A stretch of DNA of 64,000 nt from Tenacibaculum jejuense (GTDB taxonomy: Bacteria > Bacteroidota > Bacteroidia > Flavobacteriales > Flavobacteriaceae). Below are positions 18,281 through 27,945 of this stretch, piece by piece (the stretch's first letter is position 1; the number at the start of each line of letters is the position of its first letter). The position numbers and the translations under genes were made by a program. The stretch lies in NCBI RefSeq assembly GCF_900198195.1, contig NZ_LT899436.1, forward strand, positions 3,687,001-3,751,000, given 5' to 3'. Under the pieces are notes generated by a model, which made no database searches, was not told where the DNA came from, and saw only the letters and a list, made by a program, of their open reading frames with translations.

Positions 18281-18400
18281 CAATCAACCAAAGACAAAAA
18301 TACTCACATATTTTCTAAACGTTTTGTAAAAAATGATTAAAAATCATTGATTGTAATGTAACTGAATACGATGTGAATAGTCTTTTCTGAAAAACCAATA

Positions 18401-19186
18401 ATGAAAAACAACTTTGCTTTAATTACGGGAGCTAGTCAGGGACTAGGTTTGGCCTTAGCTGAAGAACTAGCTAAACAAAAATTCAATCTGCTTTTAGCTG
18501 CGCTTCCTAATGAAAATTTAAGTGATACTTCTGAAAGAATAGCTAACGATTTTAATGTTACTGTTGATTATTTTGAAGCAGACATGACAGAAAAAAGCAA
18601 TGTTATAGCACTTGGTGAATGGGCTAATAATTATAAGGTATCTATTCTTATTAATAACGCCGGAAGTGGTGGTTCGAAACGTATTACTGAAGTTTCTTTA
18701 GAATATATTGAAAAGATTATTCAACTGAATGTGACATCAACTTCAATGTTGACCAAACTTTTACTTCCTAATTTAATCGAAAGTAAAGAAGGATATATTA
18801 TGAATATTTCTAGTATGGCAGCTTTTAGTCCGATGGGATATAAAACCGTTTATCCTGCATCTAAAAAATTTATCGATCATTTTTCAATGGGACTTAGAGA
18901 AGAATTAAAAGATAAAAATGTTTCGGTTACTGTTGTGTATCCTGGACCAATGAAAACAAATGATGAAGTTACTTCTCGAATTGAGAGTCAAAGTAAATTT
19001 GTAAATCTTGGTGTAGTTGAACTTGATGAAATTGCAAGAATGAGTATTTCTAAAATGTTTAAAGGTAAAAGACGTGTTGTTCCTGGTCGATTAAACAGAA
19101 TTAGTAAATTTATTTTAAGCGTTTTACCGTCTAACACTAAAATAAAGATGTTAAGTAATGCCATGAGAAAAGAAATTCAAGCCTAA
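18401..19186 (+). CDS. SDR family NAD(P)-dependent oxidoreductase
   Basis: A 261-residue classical short-chain dehydrogenase. The cofactor motif TGASQGLG lies at residues 9-16, NNAGSGG near 86, the catalytic Ser in NISSMAAFS, and YPASKKF supplies the catalytic Tyr and Lys. The C-terminal half (VVYPGPMKTN, GKRRVVPGRLNRI) resembles DltE/YqjQ-like SDRs often annotated for short-chain acyl or keto reduction. The substrate cannot be named. Its stop codon overlaps the next start by one base, so the two genes are translationally coupled. Confidence 0.9.
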   Translation: MKNNFALITGASQGLGLALAEELAKQKFNLLLAALPNENLSDTSERIANDFNVTVDYFEADMTEKSNVIALGEWANNYKVSILINNAGSGGSKRITEVSLEYIEKIIQLNVTSTSMLTKLLLPNLIESKEGYIMNISSMAAFSPMGYKTVYPASKKFIDHFSMGLREELKDKNVSVTVVYPGPMKTNDEVTSRIESQSKFVNLGVVELDEIARMSISKMFKGKRRVVPGRLNRISKFILSVLPSNTKIKMLSNAMRKEIQA

Positions 19187-20160
19187 TGAGAGTTTTAGTT
19201 ACTGGTGCTAATGGTTTATTAGCCACAAATATTATCGCAGTTTTACTGAAAAAAAAATATCATGTTATTGGTTTATTACGAAATGAAAAAAGTTTTGCTT
19301 TACCAACTCATGAAAATTTAAAACTTCATATTGGTGATATTACCAAAAGTGAATCTTTTGAATCTATTTTACCTGAAATTGATTGTATTATTCATGCAGC
19401 TGCTCTTACCGGGCAGGATATTATAGATTACAACATATACAAAAACGTAAATGCGACAGCTACAGCAACATTATATAAAAAAGCGTTACAGCATAATATT
19501 AAAACCTTTGTATATATAAGTACAGCCAATTGTTTTGGTTTTGGAAGTTTGAATGATTTGGGAAATGAAAAGAAACCTATTCGTTTTCCTTTTTCTAAAT
19601 CATTATACGCTAAAAGTAAACTAGAAGGACAAGAAAGGATTCTTCAACTTGCAAAAGAAAACTCTGAAACAAAACTTGTGACGTTAAATCCAACTTTTAT
19701 GATTGGGTCTTATGACACAAAACCTAGTTCTGGGAGATTAGTTTTAAGTGCACACAACAAAAAAATTATTTTTTATCCTCCTGGAGGAAAAAGTTTTATT
19801 AATGTAACTGATGCCGCTAATGCTGTTGTTAATGCTATAGATTTAGGTAAGCATTGTGAGAGTTATATTCTATGTGGAGAAAACTTAAGTTACAAGGAGT
19901 TTTATAAAAAAGTTACGCATCAACTCGAACAAAAATCATCTTATATAAAAATTCCTAAGTTTTTATTATATGGTATTGGTTACTTCGGAAACTTACTGCG
20001 CTTTTTTAAGATTAAAACAGATATTTCTTTAACTAATGTTCAAACACTTTGTGTGAATAATTATTATTCGAATCAAAAAGCTAAAGAGGAATTAAAACTT
20101 GAACAAAACCCTATTGAAAACGGAATTTCAGAAGCTATTGAATGGTTTAAGTTGAATTAA
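19186..20160 (+). CDS. NAD-dependent epimerase/dehydratase family protein
   Basis: A 324-residue extended SDR. The N-terminal Rossmann motif is TGANGLLATN, DIT and D66-like acidic positions follow, and STANCFGFG leads to YAKSK, the catalytic Tyr-x3-Lys. The C-terminal half resembles dihydroflavonol reductase / 3-beta-HSD-like proteins (NPTFMIGSYDTKPSSGR, FINVTDAANAV). Substrates in this group range from nucleotide sugars to lipids; none can be chosen here. ATG overlaps the upstream SDR stop (TAATG). The pair ends at a strong hairpin. Confidence 0.88.
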   Translation: MRVLVTGANGLLATNIIAVLLKKKYHVIGLLRNEKSFALPTHENLKLHIGDITKSESFESILPEIDCIIHAAALTGQDIIDYNIYKNVNATATATLYKKALQHNIKTFVYISTANCFGFGSLNDLGNEKKPIRFPFSKSLYAKSKLEGQERILQLAKENSETKLVTLNPTFMIGSYDTKPSSGRLVLSAHNKKIIFYPPGGKSFINVTDAANAVVNAIDLGKHCESYILCGENLSYKEFYKKVTHQLEQKSSYIKIPKFLLYGIGYFGNLLRFFKIKTDISLTNVQTLCVNNYYSNQKAKEELKLEQNPIENGISEAIEWFKLN

Positions 20161-20180
20161 ATCATTTTCAAACAAAATAA

Positions 20181-20214
20181 AAAAAGACTAAGAGTATAAA
20201 TTCTTAGTCTTTTT
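20181..20214. terminator. Bidirectional terminator between epimerase and LRR genes
   Basis: Thirteen-base arms AAAAAGACTAAGA (20181-20193) and TCTTAGTCTTTTT (20202-20214) pair perfectly around an 8-base loop. Confidence 0.8.
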
Positions 20215-20236
20215 GGTTAAATACAGTAGTTGACAA

Positions 20237-23200
20237 TTATTTTTTTACAAATCTTTTTACGCCTACTTTATTATCTTCTGTAATAATTTTTAAGATATAT
20301 ATTCCTTTAGATAATCCTGCTACATTAATTTTTCGATTATTTGTTTTTAAAATACTATTCCCTAGTATTGAATAAATTTCAAAATCAGCACTTTGAGTAG
20401 TTTCTTTAAAATCAATTGTAATTGTATTAATTGCTGGATTTGGGTATATAATAATGTTATCATTAAATTCTTCGTCTACAATACTTGCTGTTGAAGTACA
20501 ATCTCTATTAAAAGATGCTGTGGTATCTTTTCCGAAACTCCAATTCTCATTTGCAAAAGCTACATCATGAACTTTAATACATGTTAATTCTGAATTATTA
20601 ATCGTATTGAAAATATCGAAAGCATAATTCTCACCTCTATCCAGATTCAAATATGTTAATTTATTATTTGAGCAATCTAGGTTCTGGATTGAAGTTAATG
20701 ATAAATCTAACTCTTCTATAACATTATCATTACAGTATAATGCTGATAACTTTTGATTTGAAGAAAGATCTAATGTTTCTATTTGATTAAAAGAACATGT
20801 AACATCTGTCAAGTTCGTATTTTTAGATATATCTAAAACTCTTAAACTATTTGTATTACAACTTAGCGTTGTTAACATTAGATTATTTGACAAATCTATT
20901 TCTGTAATTTGATTAGTATCAAAATAAAGCGTGTTTAATTTTGTATTATTAGTAACATTTAATTCCGTTAAAGAATTACCAGTACAATATAAATCCTCTA
21001 AGTTTACATTATTAGACACATCTAAAGTTGTTAACTCATTAAGTCCACAAAACAAGTCTGTTAATTTCGTGTTTTCAGAAACATTTATCGTTTTTAATTT
21101 ATTAGAAGAACAATGTAAACCGATAATGTTGATAAAAGCTTGAATACCTGTTAAATCTTCAATTTTTTCACCTACTCCATCAAAACCAACACGAATTACA
21201 CCCGTAAAAGATACTGCTTCAGTTATTTGAATTTCATCATCACCGTTGGTATTTATGTTGGTGTTTGATAATAAACGTCTTTTAAAATTAGTATCTGGTA
21301 TGTATACAACTTCTTCTGGAATATTACATTCTTCATTGTATGTCGCTGTTACGTCTTTTCGCCACAAAGTATTTCCAGAAACAATAGTTACATCATCTAC
21401 TTGAATACAAGTTAAATTAGGATTTAATAATGCGTTAAATCTCTCAAAATCTATATTGTGTCCATTTTTAACATTTAAGGTTACTAAATTATTTCCACTA
21501 CATGTTAAATCTACTAAGCTTGTATTTCTAGAAACATCTAAATTCGAAAGTTCATTGTCATTACAACCTAAACTTATTAATTGTAAGTTATTAGAAACAT
21601 TTAATGTTGTTAAATTATTTTCTTTAACATTTAATCTCTCTAAATTTTGATTATTAAATGTATTTAAGCTTGATAGTTCATTAGAACCGCAATACAGTTC
21701 TTCTAAAAATGTATTCTGTAATAGAGATAACTGCTCTAGTTTATTTGAAAAACAATTCAAATATTTCAACTGGCTATTTTCAGAAACATTTAAACTTTCC
21801 AACATATTATAACTACACGTTAAGTGTGTTAATGAAGTATTGTAAGAAACATCTAAACTTGATAATTCATTAGAACTACAATCAAGAGAAGTTAATACAT
21901 CATCTCTTTCTACATTTCCTGTTGAAGAAACTTTAAATACAGCCAAATATGTTAACTCATTTAAGTGACAATCTAATTCATTTAACACTTTGTTTTTAGT
22001 AACATCTAGTGTGTTTAAACTGTTCTTACTACAATTTAAATACGTCAATAAAACATTTTCTTCAACATTCAATTCCGTTAAATTATTATCACTACAATTT
22101 AAACTCGTTATATCTGTAAAAAACGAAATCCCTTCTAAACTATTGATATTTGAATCAGAAACATCTATTATTCCTGAGAATGCTTTAGCCTCTGCAACTT
22201 GAATTTCATCATCTCCGTTTGTATTGATATTCGTATTCAATAATAAACGTCTTTTAAAATTAGTATCAGGTATATAAACAATAGCATCGGGTAATACAGA
22301 ACAATCTTCGCTATAATTAGCCGTAGCATCCTTTGCCGTAGACCAATTCTGATCAAAATATACTTTATTATCTACTTGAATACATGTTAAATCTACATTA
22401 TTCGACAAGAAAAAATTATCTAAAGTTGTATTGTAACCACTGCCTATTATTAAGGTTGTTAAATTGTTATTTGAACAATCGAAATTAGTTAACTTCAAGT
22501 TAGACACATTTAACCTTGTTAATTCATTTCCATTACAATACACATCAGTCAATTCATCATTTGAAGAAACATCTAAAATCTCAATAAAATTATCAGCACA
22601 TACTAAAAAAGACAAAGCAGTATTTGATGAAATATCTAACTCAGTAAGCCTATTATTAAAACATGATAAAGAATTTAATAAGATGTTTTTAGAAATATCA
22701 ATAGTATCAATGTTGTTATTATCAAAATTTAATGATGTTAAATTTATATTACTAGAAATATTTAAACTAGTTAATCTATTATCACTACAGTTTAATCCCG
22801 TAATAGCAGGGAAATATTCTATTCCTTCTAAATTATCAATACTTAAATTAGAACAATTAATAGAGCCTGAAAATGATTGCGCTTCTGTTACTTGAATCTC
22901 ATCATCTCCATTTGTATTTATAGCTGTATTACTAACTAAATAATCTTTAAAGTTAGCATCTGGTATAATTACAACAGCATCCGAAGAAATGTTACAATCT
23001 TCTCTATATTCTGCTGTTGCATCTTTTAAAGTACTCCAAGTATTATCTGAATACGTTTTACTATCTACTTGGATACAGGCAAGATCTAAATTACCTGTAA
23101 CATTTATATTCGTAAAATTAGCATTATTCCCGTTTTTAAGGTTTAATGATTCTAATTTATTCGATCTACAAAGCAACTCTACTAATGCTGTATTTTGTGA

Positions 23201-25957
23201 TATATCTAAATCTGTCAATTCATTATTACTGCAATAAAGAATTCTTAAATTCAAATTGTTACTTACATCTAAAGTAGTCAAGTTATTTCCTTCACAGCTA
23301 AATCCTAATAAAGAAGTATTATTAGTTAGATTTAATTCATCTATTTCATTAGATATACAACTAAAAACAGATAGTGATGTATTCATAGAAGTATCTATAG
23401 TCTGCAAGTTATTATTATTAGCAAATAATTCCTCTAATTTTAAATTTCCAGTTATATTGATTGAGGTCAACTCATTTTTTGAACAATCTAAACTAGTTAA
23501 TTCTGTATTATTAGATATATCTAAAGTTTGTAAATTATTGTCATCTAGAATTAACTTTTCTAGCTTTAAATTTTCTGAAAGGTTTACAGATATTAATTCA
23601 TTTCCCGTACATTCTAAATTAATTAATTCTTTATTGTTTGAAACATCTAAACTAGTCAAATCATTATATACACATTTTAGACCTGTTATTTTTTCGAAAG
23701 CTTCTATTCCTGTTAAGTCAGATATTCCACTACTTGTTGTATTTATTTCTCCAGTAAAAACTAAAGCTTCACTAACTTGTATTTCATGATCATTATTGGT
23801 ATTTATTTCATTATTTAACAATAGAACTCTTTTAAATTCATCATCTGGAATATTAACTACAAGTCTTGTGTCTACACAATCAATACTAAAAACTGCTCCT
23901 CTATCTTTCTTCAATCGCCATTCACTTACAGCATATTCTCTATTATCAACTTGAATACAAGCGTATGTTTCATTATTTGAAAAATCAACATCATTATCCT
24001 TTAATTTTTCGTTATTCCTATTTTTAATATTAATAAAATCTAGTTTGTTGTTTGAACAATTTAAATATTCTAATTTCCTGTTTTCAGACAGATCTAAAGA
24101 TGTTAATTCATTACCTCTACAATTCAAGACTTTTAAGTTGATAAAATCCTCTATACCTGTAAGTTCCTGTATACCTAAGTCACTAACACCTAAACTTAAT
24201 ACCTGTTCCGCTTCTACTAATTGGATTTCTGAATCTCCATTAAGATTAACGCTGTCATCTGTAATAAGTGCATTCTTAAAAATTGGATCAGGAATAGAAA
24301 CTATTAAATCATTATAATCACATGTCGAATTAAAACTTGAAGTACTATCTTTAATCCAACCTAAACTTTCTACATAATCAGGACTATCCACTTGAATACA
24401 GGTTAAATTTGGATTACCAAAACTATTAAACCTAGCGTCAATTTGTCCGTTTTTTCCATTCTTCATATTTAGTCTTAATAGTTTATTATTTGCACAATAA
24501 ACTGTAGTTAATGATGTGTTTTTAGATAAATCTAAATTTTCTAATTCATTATTTCCACAAGACAAAACTTCTAGATATTCATTATGTTCAACATTTATTT
24601 TTTTGATTTTGTTTCCGATACAATAAAATTCTTTTAAATATTTGAATGATTCTATACCATCTAAATTTTCAATATTTTTATTATTTACATTAATTGAACC
24701 TTCATAGTACTTCGATTCTAAAATTTGAATTTCATCATCTCCATTTAAATTTATCTCTGGAATATTTAATAAAGCTGACTTAAAACTTGCATCTGGTATA
24801 TCTATAAAATCTCCCTTACCTACACATGACTCTTCATTTAAACTTGCATTTAAATTCACCAAACTACCTCTATGTATACCACTAAATTCCTGAACATTAT
24901 CTACAGCCACACACGATAAAAAATCATTAGGTGCTATAGTTATTTTACCCCTCTCTATTTCAGAATTTGCACCATTTTTTAAGTTTAAAAATACTAACGC
25001 ATTATTTTCACAATTTAATTCTTTCAATAAAGTATTTTTTGATGTATCTAAATACTCAATTGTGTTATTACTACAATTAAGCTTTTCCAGTAGTATATTA
25101 TTATCGACATTTAGAATAGAGATAGAATTATTTGCGCAAGACAACGTCCTTATATTATAAAAATATTCAACACCAGTTAAGTCACTTATACCTAAACCAT
25201 CAAGAAGCAATTCTCCTGTATATGATTCTGCTTCATTTTTTTGAATTTCAGAATCACCATTAAGATTAATTAAATTATTTCCTACTAAGAAAGTTTTGAA
25301 AATAGGATCAGGAATATGCAAATTAGCATCACAATTGGTAGAAAATGTTCCCTTAAAGCTAGAAGAAAACTGCCAATGACTATATCTTTCTTCTCTATCT
25401 TGTTGTATACACCCTATATCTGTAGTATAAAATGATGCTCTTAAATTTGAGTTATTTCCATTTTTTAAATTCACCCAATCCATATCTTTATTGTTATCTA
25501 AAGCGAACTCTTCTAACAATAAGTTTTTAGATAAATCTAGATGTGAAAGGTAACCTCCACCACAGTACAATAATTTTAAATTAATGTTCTTACTAACATC
25601 TAAACTCTTTAGACGAGAATTGTGAGAACATTTTAAAACTTCTAATTTTTTTAAATTGAAAAGTACTTTATCGAGATATTCTATATCGTTAAAATCACAA
25701 TTAAGTTTTGTTATATTTTCAAAAGCTTCTAAACCTGTTAGATCTGTAATCCTTTCGCGTCTTGAAATATCTATTTCACCTGTAAACAAATAGGCTTCAC
25801 CATATTGTATTTCTCCATCTCCATTTACATCATGGTTATAGACTAAAAATTCTTTAAAAACAGGATCTGGAATGTTAACGATTTGATCTGGATTTTGGCA
25901 ATAAATAGAAATATTCGCCATAATAGCGAATATAAAAACATAGTAGTTTTTAAACAT
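20237..25957 (-). CDS. Giant T9SS-secreted leucine-rich-repeat surface protein
   Basis: A 1906-residue protein with a signal peptide ending ISIYCQ. The mature chain is eight modules of about 150-320 residues. Each opens with IPDxxFKxxLL and a 12-residue acidic loop (such as DVNGDGEIQYGE). LRR strands of 21 residues follow (LxxLDVSxNxxLxxLxCSxN), and each module closes with LTCIQVD, a Trp and a KDxTAxYxxxC block. The last 85 residues are a T9SS type A domain (IIYPNPAINTITIDF, SKGIYILKI, GVKRFVKK). It should be exported and attached to the cell surface. The acidic loop has Asp/Asn/Asp/Glu/Gln/Glu at EF-hand positions 1, 3, 5, 7, 9 and 12, so calcium binding is plausible. A role in adhesion or recognition is inference. 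Confidence 0.88.
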   Translation of the reverse strand: MFKNYYVFIFAIMANISIYCQNPDQIVNIPDPVFKEFLVYNHDVNGDGEIQYGEAYLFTGEIDISRRERITDLTGLEAFENITKLNCDFNDIEYLDKVLFNLKKLEVLKCSHNSRLKSLDVSKNINLKLLYCGGGYLSHLDLSKNLLLEEFALDNNKDMDWVNLKNGNNSNLRASFYTTDIGCIQQDREERYSHWQFSSSFKGTFSTNCDANLHIPDPIFKTFLVGNNLINLNGDSEIQKNEAESYTGELLLDGLGISDLTGVEYFYNIRTLSCANNSISILNVDNNILLEKLNCSNNTIEYLDTSKNTLLKELNCENNALVFLNLKNGANSEIERGKITIAPNDFLSCVAVDNVQEFSGIHRGSLVNLNASLNEESCVGKGDFIDIPDASFKSALLNIPEINLNGDDEIQILESKYYEGSINVNNKNIENLDGIESFKYLKEFYCIGNKIKKINVEHNEYLEVLSCGNNELENLDLSKNTSLTTVYCANNKLLRLNMKNGKNGQIDARFNSFGNPNLTCIQVDSPDYVESLGWIKDSTSSFNSTCDYNDLIVSIPDPIFKNALITDDSVNLNGDSEIQLVEAEQVLSLGVSDLGIQELTGIEDFINLKVLNCRGNELTSLDLSENRKLEYLNCSNNKLDFINIKNRNNEKLKDNDVDFSNNETYACIQVDNREYAVSEWRLKKDRGAVFSIDCVDTRLVVNIPDDEFKRVLLLNNEINTNNDHEIQVSEALVFTGEINTTSSGISDLTGIEAFEKITGLKCVYNDLTSLDVSNNKELINLECTGNELISVNLSENLKLEKLILDDNNLQTLDISNNTELTSLDCSKNELTSINITGNLKLEELFANNNNLQTIDTSMNTSLSVFSCISNEIDELNLTNNTSLLGFSCEGNNLTTLDVSNNLNLRILYCSNNELTDLDISQNTALVELLCRSNKLESLNLKNGNNANFTNINVTGNLDLACIQVDSKTYSDNTWSTLKDATAEYREDCNISSDAVVIIPDANFKDYLVSNTAINTNGDDEIQVTEAQSFSGSINCSNLSIDNLEGIEYFPAITGLNCSDNRLTSLNISSNINLTSLNFDNNNIDTIDISKNILLNSLSCFNNRLTELDISSNTALSFLVCADNFIEILDVSSNDELTDVYCNGNELTRLNVSNLKLTNFDCSNNNLTTLIIGSGYNTTLDNFFLSNNVDLTCIQVDNKVYFDQNWSTAKDATANYSEDCSVLPDAIVYIPDTNFKRRLLLNTNINTNGDDEIQVAEAKAFSGIIDVSDSNINSLEGISFFTDITSLNCSDNNLTELNVEENVLLTYLNCSKNSLNTLDVTKNKVLNELDCHLNELTYLAVFKVSSTGNVERDDVLTSLDCSSNELSSLDVSYNTSLTHLTCSYNMLESLNVSENSQLKYLNCFSNKLEQLSLLQNTFLEELYCGSNELSSLNTFNNQNLERLNVKENNLTTLNVSNNLQLISLGCNDNELSNLDVSRNTSLVDLTCSGNNLVTLNVKNGHNIDFERFNALLNPNLTCIQVDDVTIVSGNTLWRKDVTATYNEECNIPEEVVYIPDTNFKRRLLSNTNINTNGDDEIQITEAVSFTGVIRVGFDGVGEKIEDLTGIQAFINIIGLHCSSNKLKTINVSENTKLTDLFCGLNELTTLDVSNNVNLEDLYCTGNSLTELNVTNNTKLNTLYFDTNQITEIDLSNNLMLTTLSCNTNSLRVLDISKNTNLTDVTCSFNQIETLDLSSNQKLSALYCNDNVIEELDLSLTSIQNLDCSNNKLTYLNLDRGENYAFDIFNTINNSELTCIKVHDVAFANENWSFGKDTTASFNRDCTSTASIVDEEFNDNIIIYPNPAINTITIDFKETTQSADFEIYSILGNSILKTNNRKINVAGLSKGIYILKIITEDNKVGVKRFVKK
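20520..25880 (-). repeat. Eight tandem EF-loop + LRR modules inside the surface protein gene
   Basis: Module heads (codons for IPDxxFK) lie near 25873, 25315, 24800, 24300, 23850, 22970, 22275 and 21303 on the minus strand. Modules 7 and 8 have the most similar heads: about 28 identical bases are shared by 21269-21296 and 22240-22268. That fits recent tandem duplication. Module length differs through LRR number: modules 5 to 8 are long and modules 2 to 4 short. Confidence 0.8.
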
Positions 25958-25980
25958 AGCACTTTTTTTGATTAATATTA

Positions 25981-26010
25981 CAAATCTAATATAATTTAGA
26001 AAAGATTCAA
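25981..26010 (-). promoter_or_regulatory. LRR-protein promoter (TTG-N19-TAGATTTG)
   Basis: On the minus strand, TTG at 26010-26008 and TAGATTTG at 25988-25981 have exactly 19 bases between them. The -7 element is 23 nt before the start codon. Confidence 0.6.
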
Positions 26011-26081
26011 CTAATCTTACTTAAAGTTTTTGTTAAGAAAAAGAAATGCTAGATTTTAAACTTTAATATAAATAATCACTA

Positions 26082-26408
26082 TTAATTTTCACCTATTTCA
26101 TTTATTGCTTCTTCAGCTTCTACATTTTTACCTTTCAACCAAGTCTTTTCTAAAATAAAATGTAATACTATAGAAATTAAAACTCCAATTAAAAAAGTTA
26201 ATAACCGATGAGTTTCAATATTTATATTATCTGAAATCACACTTAAAAATGTATACAACAATGCATTAATAAATACAAATCCCATGAAAGCTATTACGCC
26301 TACTAAAGTGTAGACTAGTCTATTCTTATCATACTTTTTAGCTAATCTATAAAAAGACCAACTTATAGTTATTAAAATTATGACAAATAAAATAGACATT
26401 AAACTCAT
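26082..26408 (-). CDS. Small hypothetical membrane protein
   Basis: A 108-residue protein with three hydrophobic segments (about 4-20, 32-58, 66-85) and a charged C-terminus (KTWLKGKNVEAEEAINEIGEN). I recognise no family. Its ATG overlaps the stop of the FAH-family gene by four bases (ATGA), so the two are translationally coupled. That supports it as a real gene, though not a shared function. Confidence 0.65.
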   Translation of the reverse strand: MSLMSILFVIILITISWSFYRLAKKYDKNRLVYTLVGVIAFMGFVFINALLYTFLSVISDNINIETHRLLTFLIGVLISIVLHFILEKTWLKGKNVEAEEAINEIGEN

Positions 26409-27013
26409 TTCACTTTAATTTGAAACGATTGTTTTCCTTCTATAGTTCCGGTTAAGATATCATTCTCTTCAACTTTTCCTACTCCAGCTGGAGTTCCTGT
26501 AAAAATAAGATCTCCTTTTTTCAATGTGAAATATTGAGAAACATATGCAATTAATTCATCAATCTTCCATAACATTGATGATGTATTTCCATCTTGAACA
26601 ATTTCCTCATTCTTTTGCAATTGGAATGATAAATTTTCTAAATCGAAATCTTCTTTCGGAAAAAACTGCCCTACAATTGCACTTCCGTCAAATGCTTTTG
26701 CTTTTTCCCATGGCAATCCTTTTTCTTTACATACAGCTTGAACATCTCTGGCTGTAAAATCTATCCCTAAACCAACAGTATCATAATATTTATGAGCAAA
26801 TTTTGGTGAAATATGTTTTCCTACTTTGTTAATTTTCACTAAAACTTCTACTTCGTAATGAATCTCATTAGAAAATGGAGGTATAAAAAAAGGAATGTTT
26901 TTAGGAAGTATTGCAGAATCTGGCTTTAAAAAAATCACTGGACTTTCAGGTTTTTCATTCGCTAATTCTTCTATATGCTTTGCATAATTTCTACCAATAC
27001 AAATTATTTTCAT
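26405..27013 (-). CDS. Fumarylacetoacetate hydrolase (FAH) family protein
   Basis: A 202-residue single-domain FAH protein. IHYEVEVLVKI gives the metal-binding glutamates, followed by GLGIDFTARDVQ, GLPWEKAKAFDGSAIVG and GDLIFTGTPAGVG near the end. The family hydrolyses or decarboxylates acylpyruvates and 2-oxo acids with Mg2+; the closest relatives are YcgM/FAHD1-type acylpyruvases and oxaloacetate decarboxylases. The length fits FAHD1-type enzymes. It is coupled to the small membrane-protein gene and lies 30 nt after purU. Confidence 0.9.
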   Translation of the reverse strand: MKIICIGRNYAKHIEELANEKPESPVIFLKPDSAILPKNIPFFIPPFSNEIHYEVEVLVKINKVGKHISPKFAHKYYDTVGLGIDFTARDVQAVCKEKGLPWEKAKAFDGSAIVGQFFPKEDFDLENLSFQLQKNEEIVQDGNTSSMLWKIDELIAYVSQYFTLKKGDLIFTGTPAGVGKVEENDILTGTIEGKQSFQIKVK

Positions 27014-27043
27014 GTGGTTTCTTTACTTAATTTTATATAAATA

Positions 27044-27913
27044 TTATTCTCCAGATTCTGGAAAAACAATGGCTCTATTATCTGAAACAATAATTTGATG
27101 TTGTAAATGACACTTTACAGCCTTTGCCAAAACTAATCGCTCAACATCTGCTCCAATTTGCTTTAGTGTTTTCGGAGTACTCTCATGAGTAATTCTTTCT
27201 ACATCTTGTTCTATAATTGGACCTTCATCCAAATCAACCGTTGTATAATGTGCAGTCGCTCCAATTAATTTCACACCTCTTTCATATGCTCTTCGGTAAG
27301 GATCTGCTCCTTGGAAAGCTGGTAAAAAAGAATGATGAATATTAATAATTCGCTGAGGATATTGATTAATAAAGTTTTCTGAAAGAATTTGCATGTAACG
27401 CGCCATAACAATCAAATCTACATTATGCTCAGATAATAATTGAATTACTTGCGCTTCTTGCTCAGCCTTTGTTTCTTTTGTAATTGGCAAATGATAATAA
27501 GGCACACCGAACATATCAGCTATCGGTTTTAACTTATTATGATTACTAATAATTAAACTGATGTTACAATCGATTGCTCCTTCTCTTTGTCTTTCCAACA
27601 AATCATACAAACAATGACTTGTATGAGAAACTAATATTGCTACATTCTGCTTTTCACTATCGTAATGAACCGACCAAGTACACTCTAAAACTTCTGCTAG
27701 ATTAGAAAATTTATCTTCTAGATCTTTTTTAGAAATCCCAACATCTTCAGCATCTAAACGAATACGCATATAATAACGATCTGCAATTCCATTTACATAC
27801 TGTTGACAACTTAAAATATTAAAACCTTCTTCATAGAAAAATGAAGTAAACTTTGCGACAAGTCCTTTTTGATCAGGACATTTGATTAGGAATGTTACTA
27901 TTTGTGATTTCAT
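27044..27913 (-). CDS. purU: Formyltetrahydrofolate deformylase PurU
   Basis: A 289-residue enzyme that hydrolyses 10-formyl-THF to formate and THF, balancing one-carbon and purine pools. The N-terminal ACT domain (5-85, FLIKCPDQKGLVAKFTSFF) is followed by a formyltransferase-like domain with the Asn-His-Asp catalytic set: NIHHSFLPAFQGADPYR, AHYTTVDLDEGPIIEQD. The ACT domain separates it from PurN. A TAATTTTG element at 27938-27931 on the minus strand lies 18 nt upstream. Confidence 0.95.
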   Translation of the reverse strand: MKSQIVTFLIKCPDQKGLVAKFTSFFYEEGFNILSCQQYVNGIADRYYMRIRLDAEDVGISKKDLEDKFSNLAEVLECTWSVHYDSEKQNVAILVSHTSHCLYDLLERQREGAIDCNISLIISNHNKLKPIADMFGVPYYHLPITKETKAEQEAQVIQLLSEHNVDLIVMARYMQILSENFINQYPQRIINIHHSFLPAFQGADPYRRAYERGVKLIGATAHYTTVDLDEGPIIEQDVERITHESTPKTLKQIGADVERLVLAKAVKCHLQHQIIVSDNRAIVFPESGE

Positions 27914-27945
27914 CAGAAATAATTATTCCTCAAAATTATTAATTT

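Noticed and set aside
20931..24317. Seven antisense open frames of 60-180 codons on the plus strand inside the LRR gene
   Set aside because: They are mirror frames of the repeated LRR codons, with no family features and no promoters of their own; the minus-strand protein has clear domains throughout.
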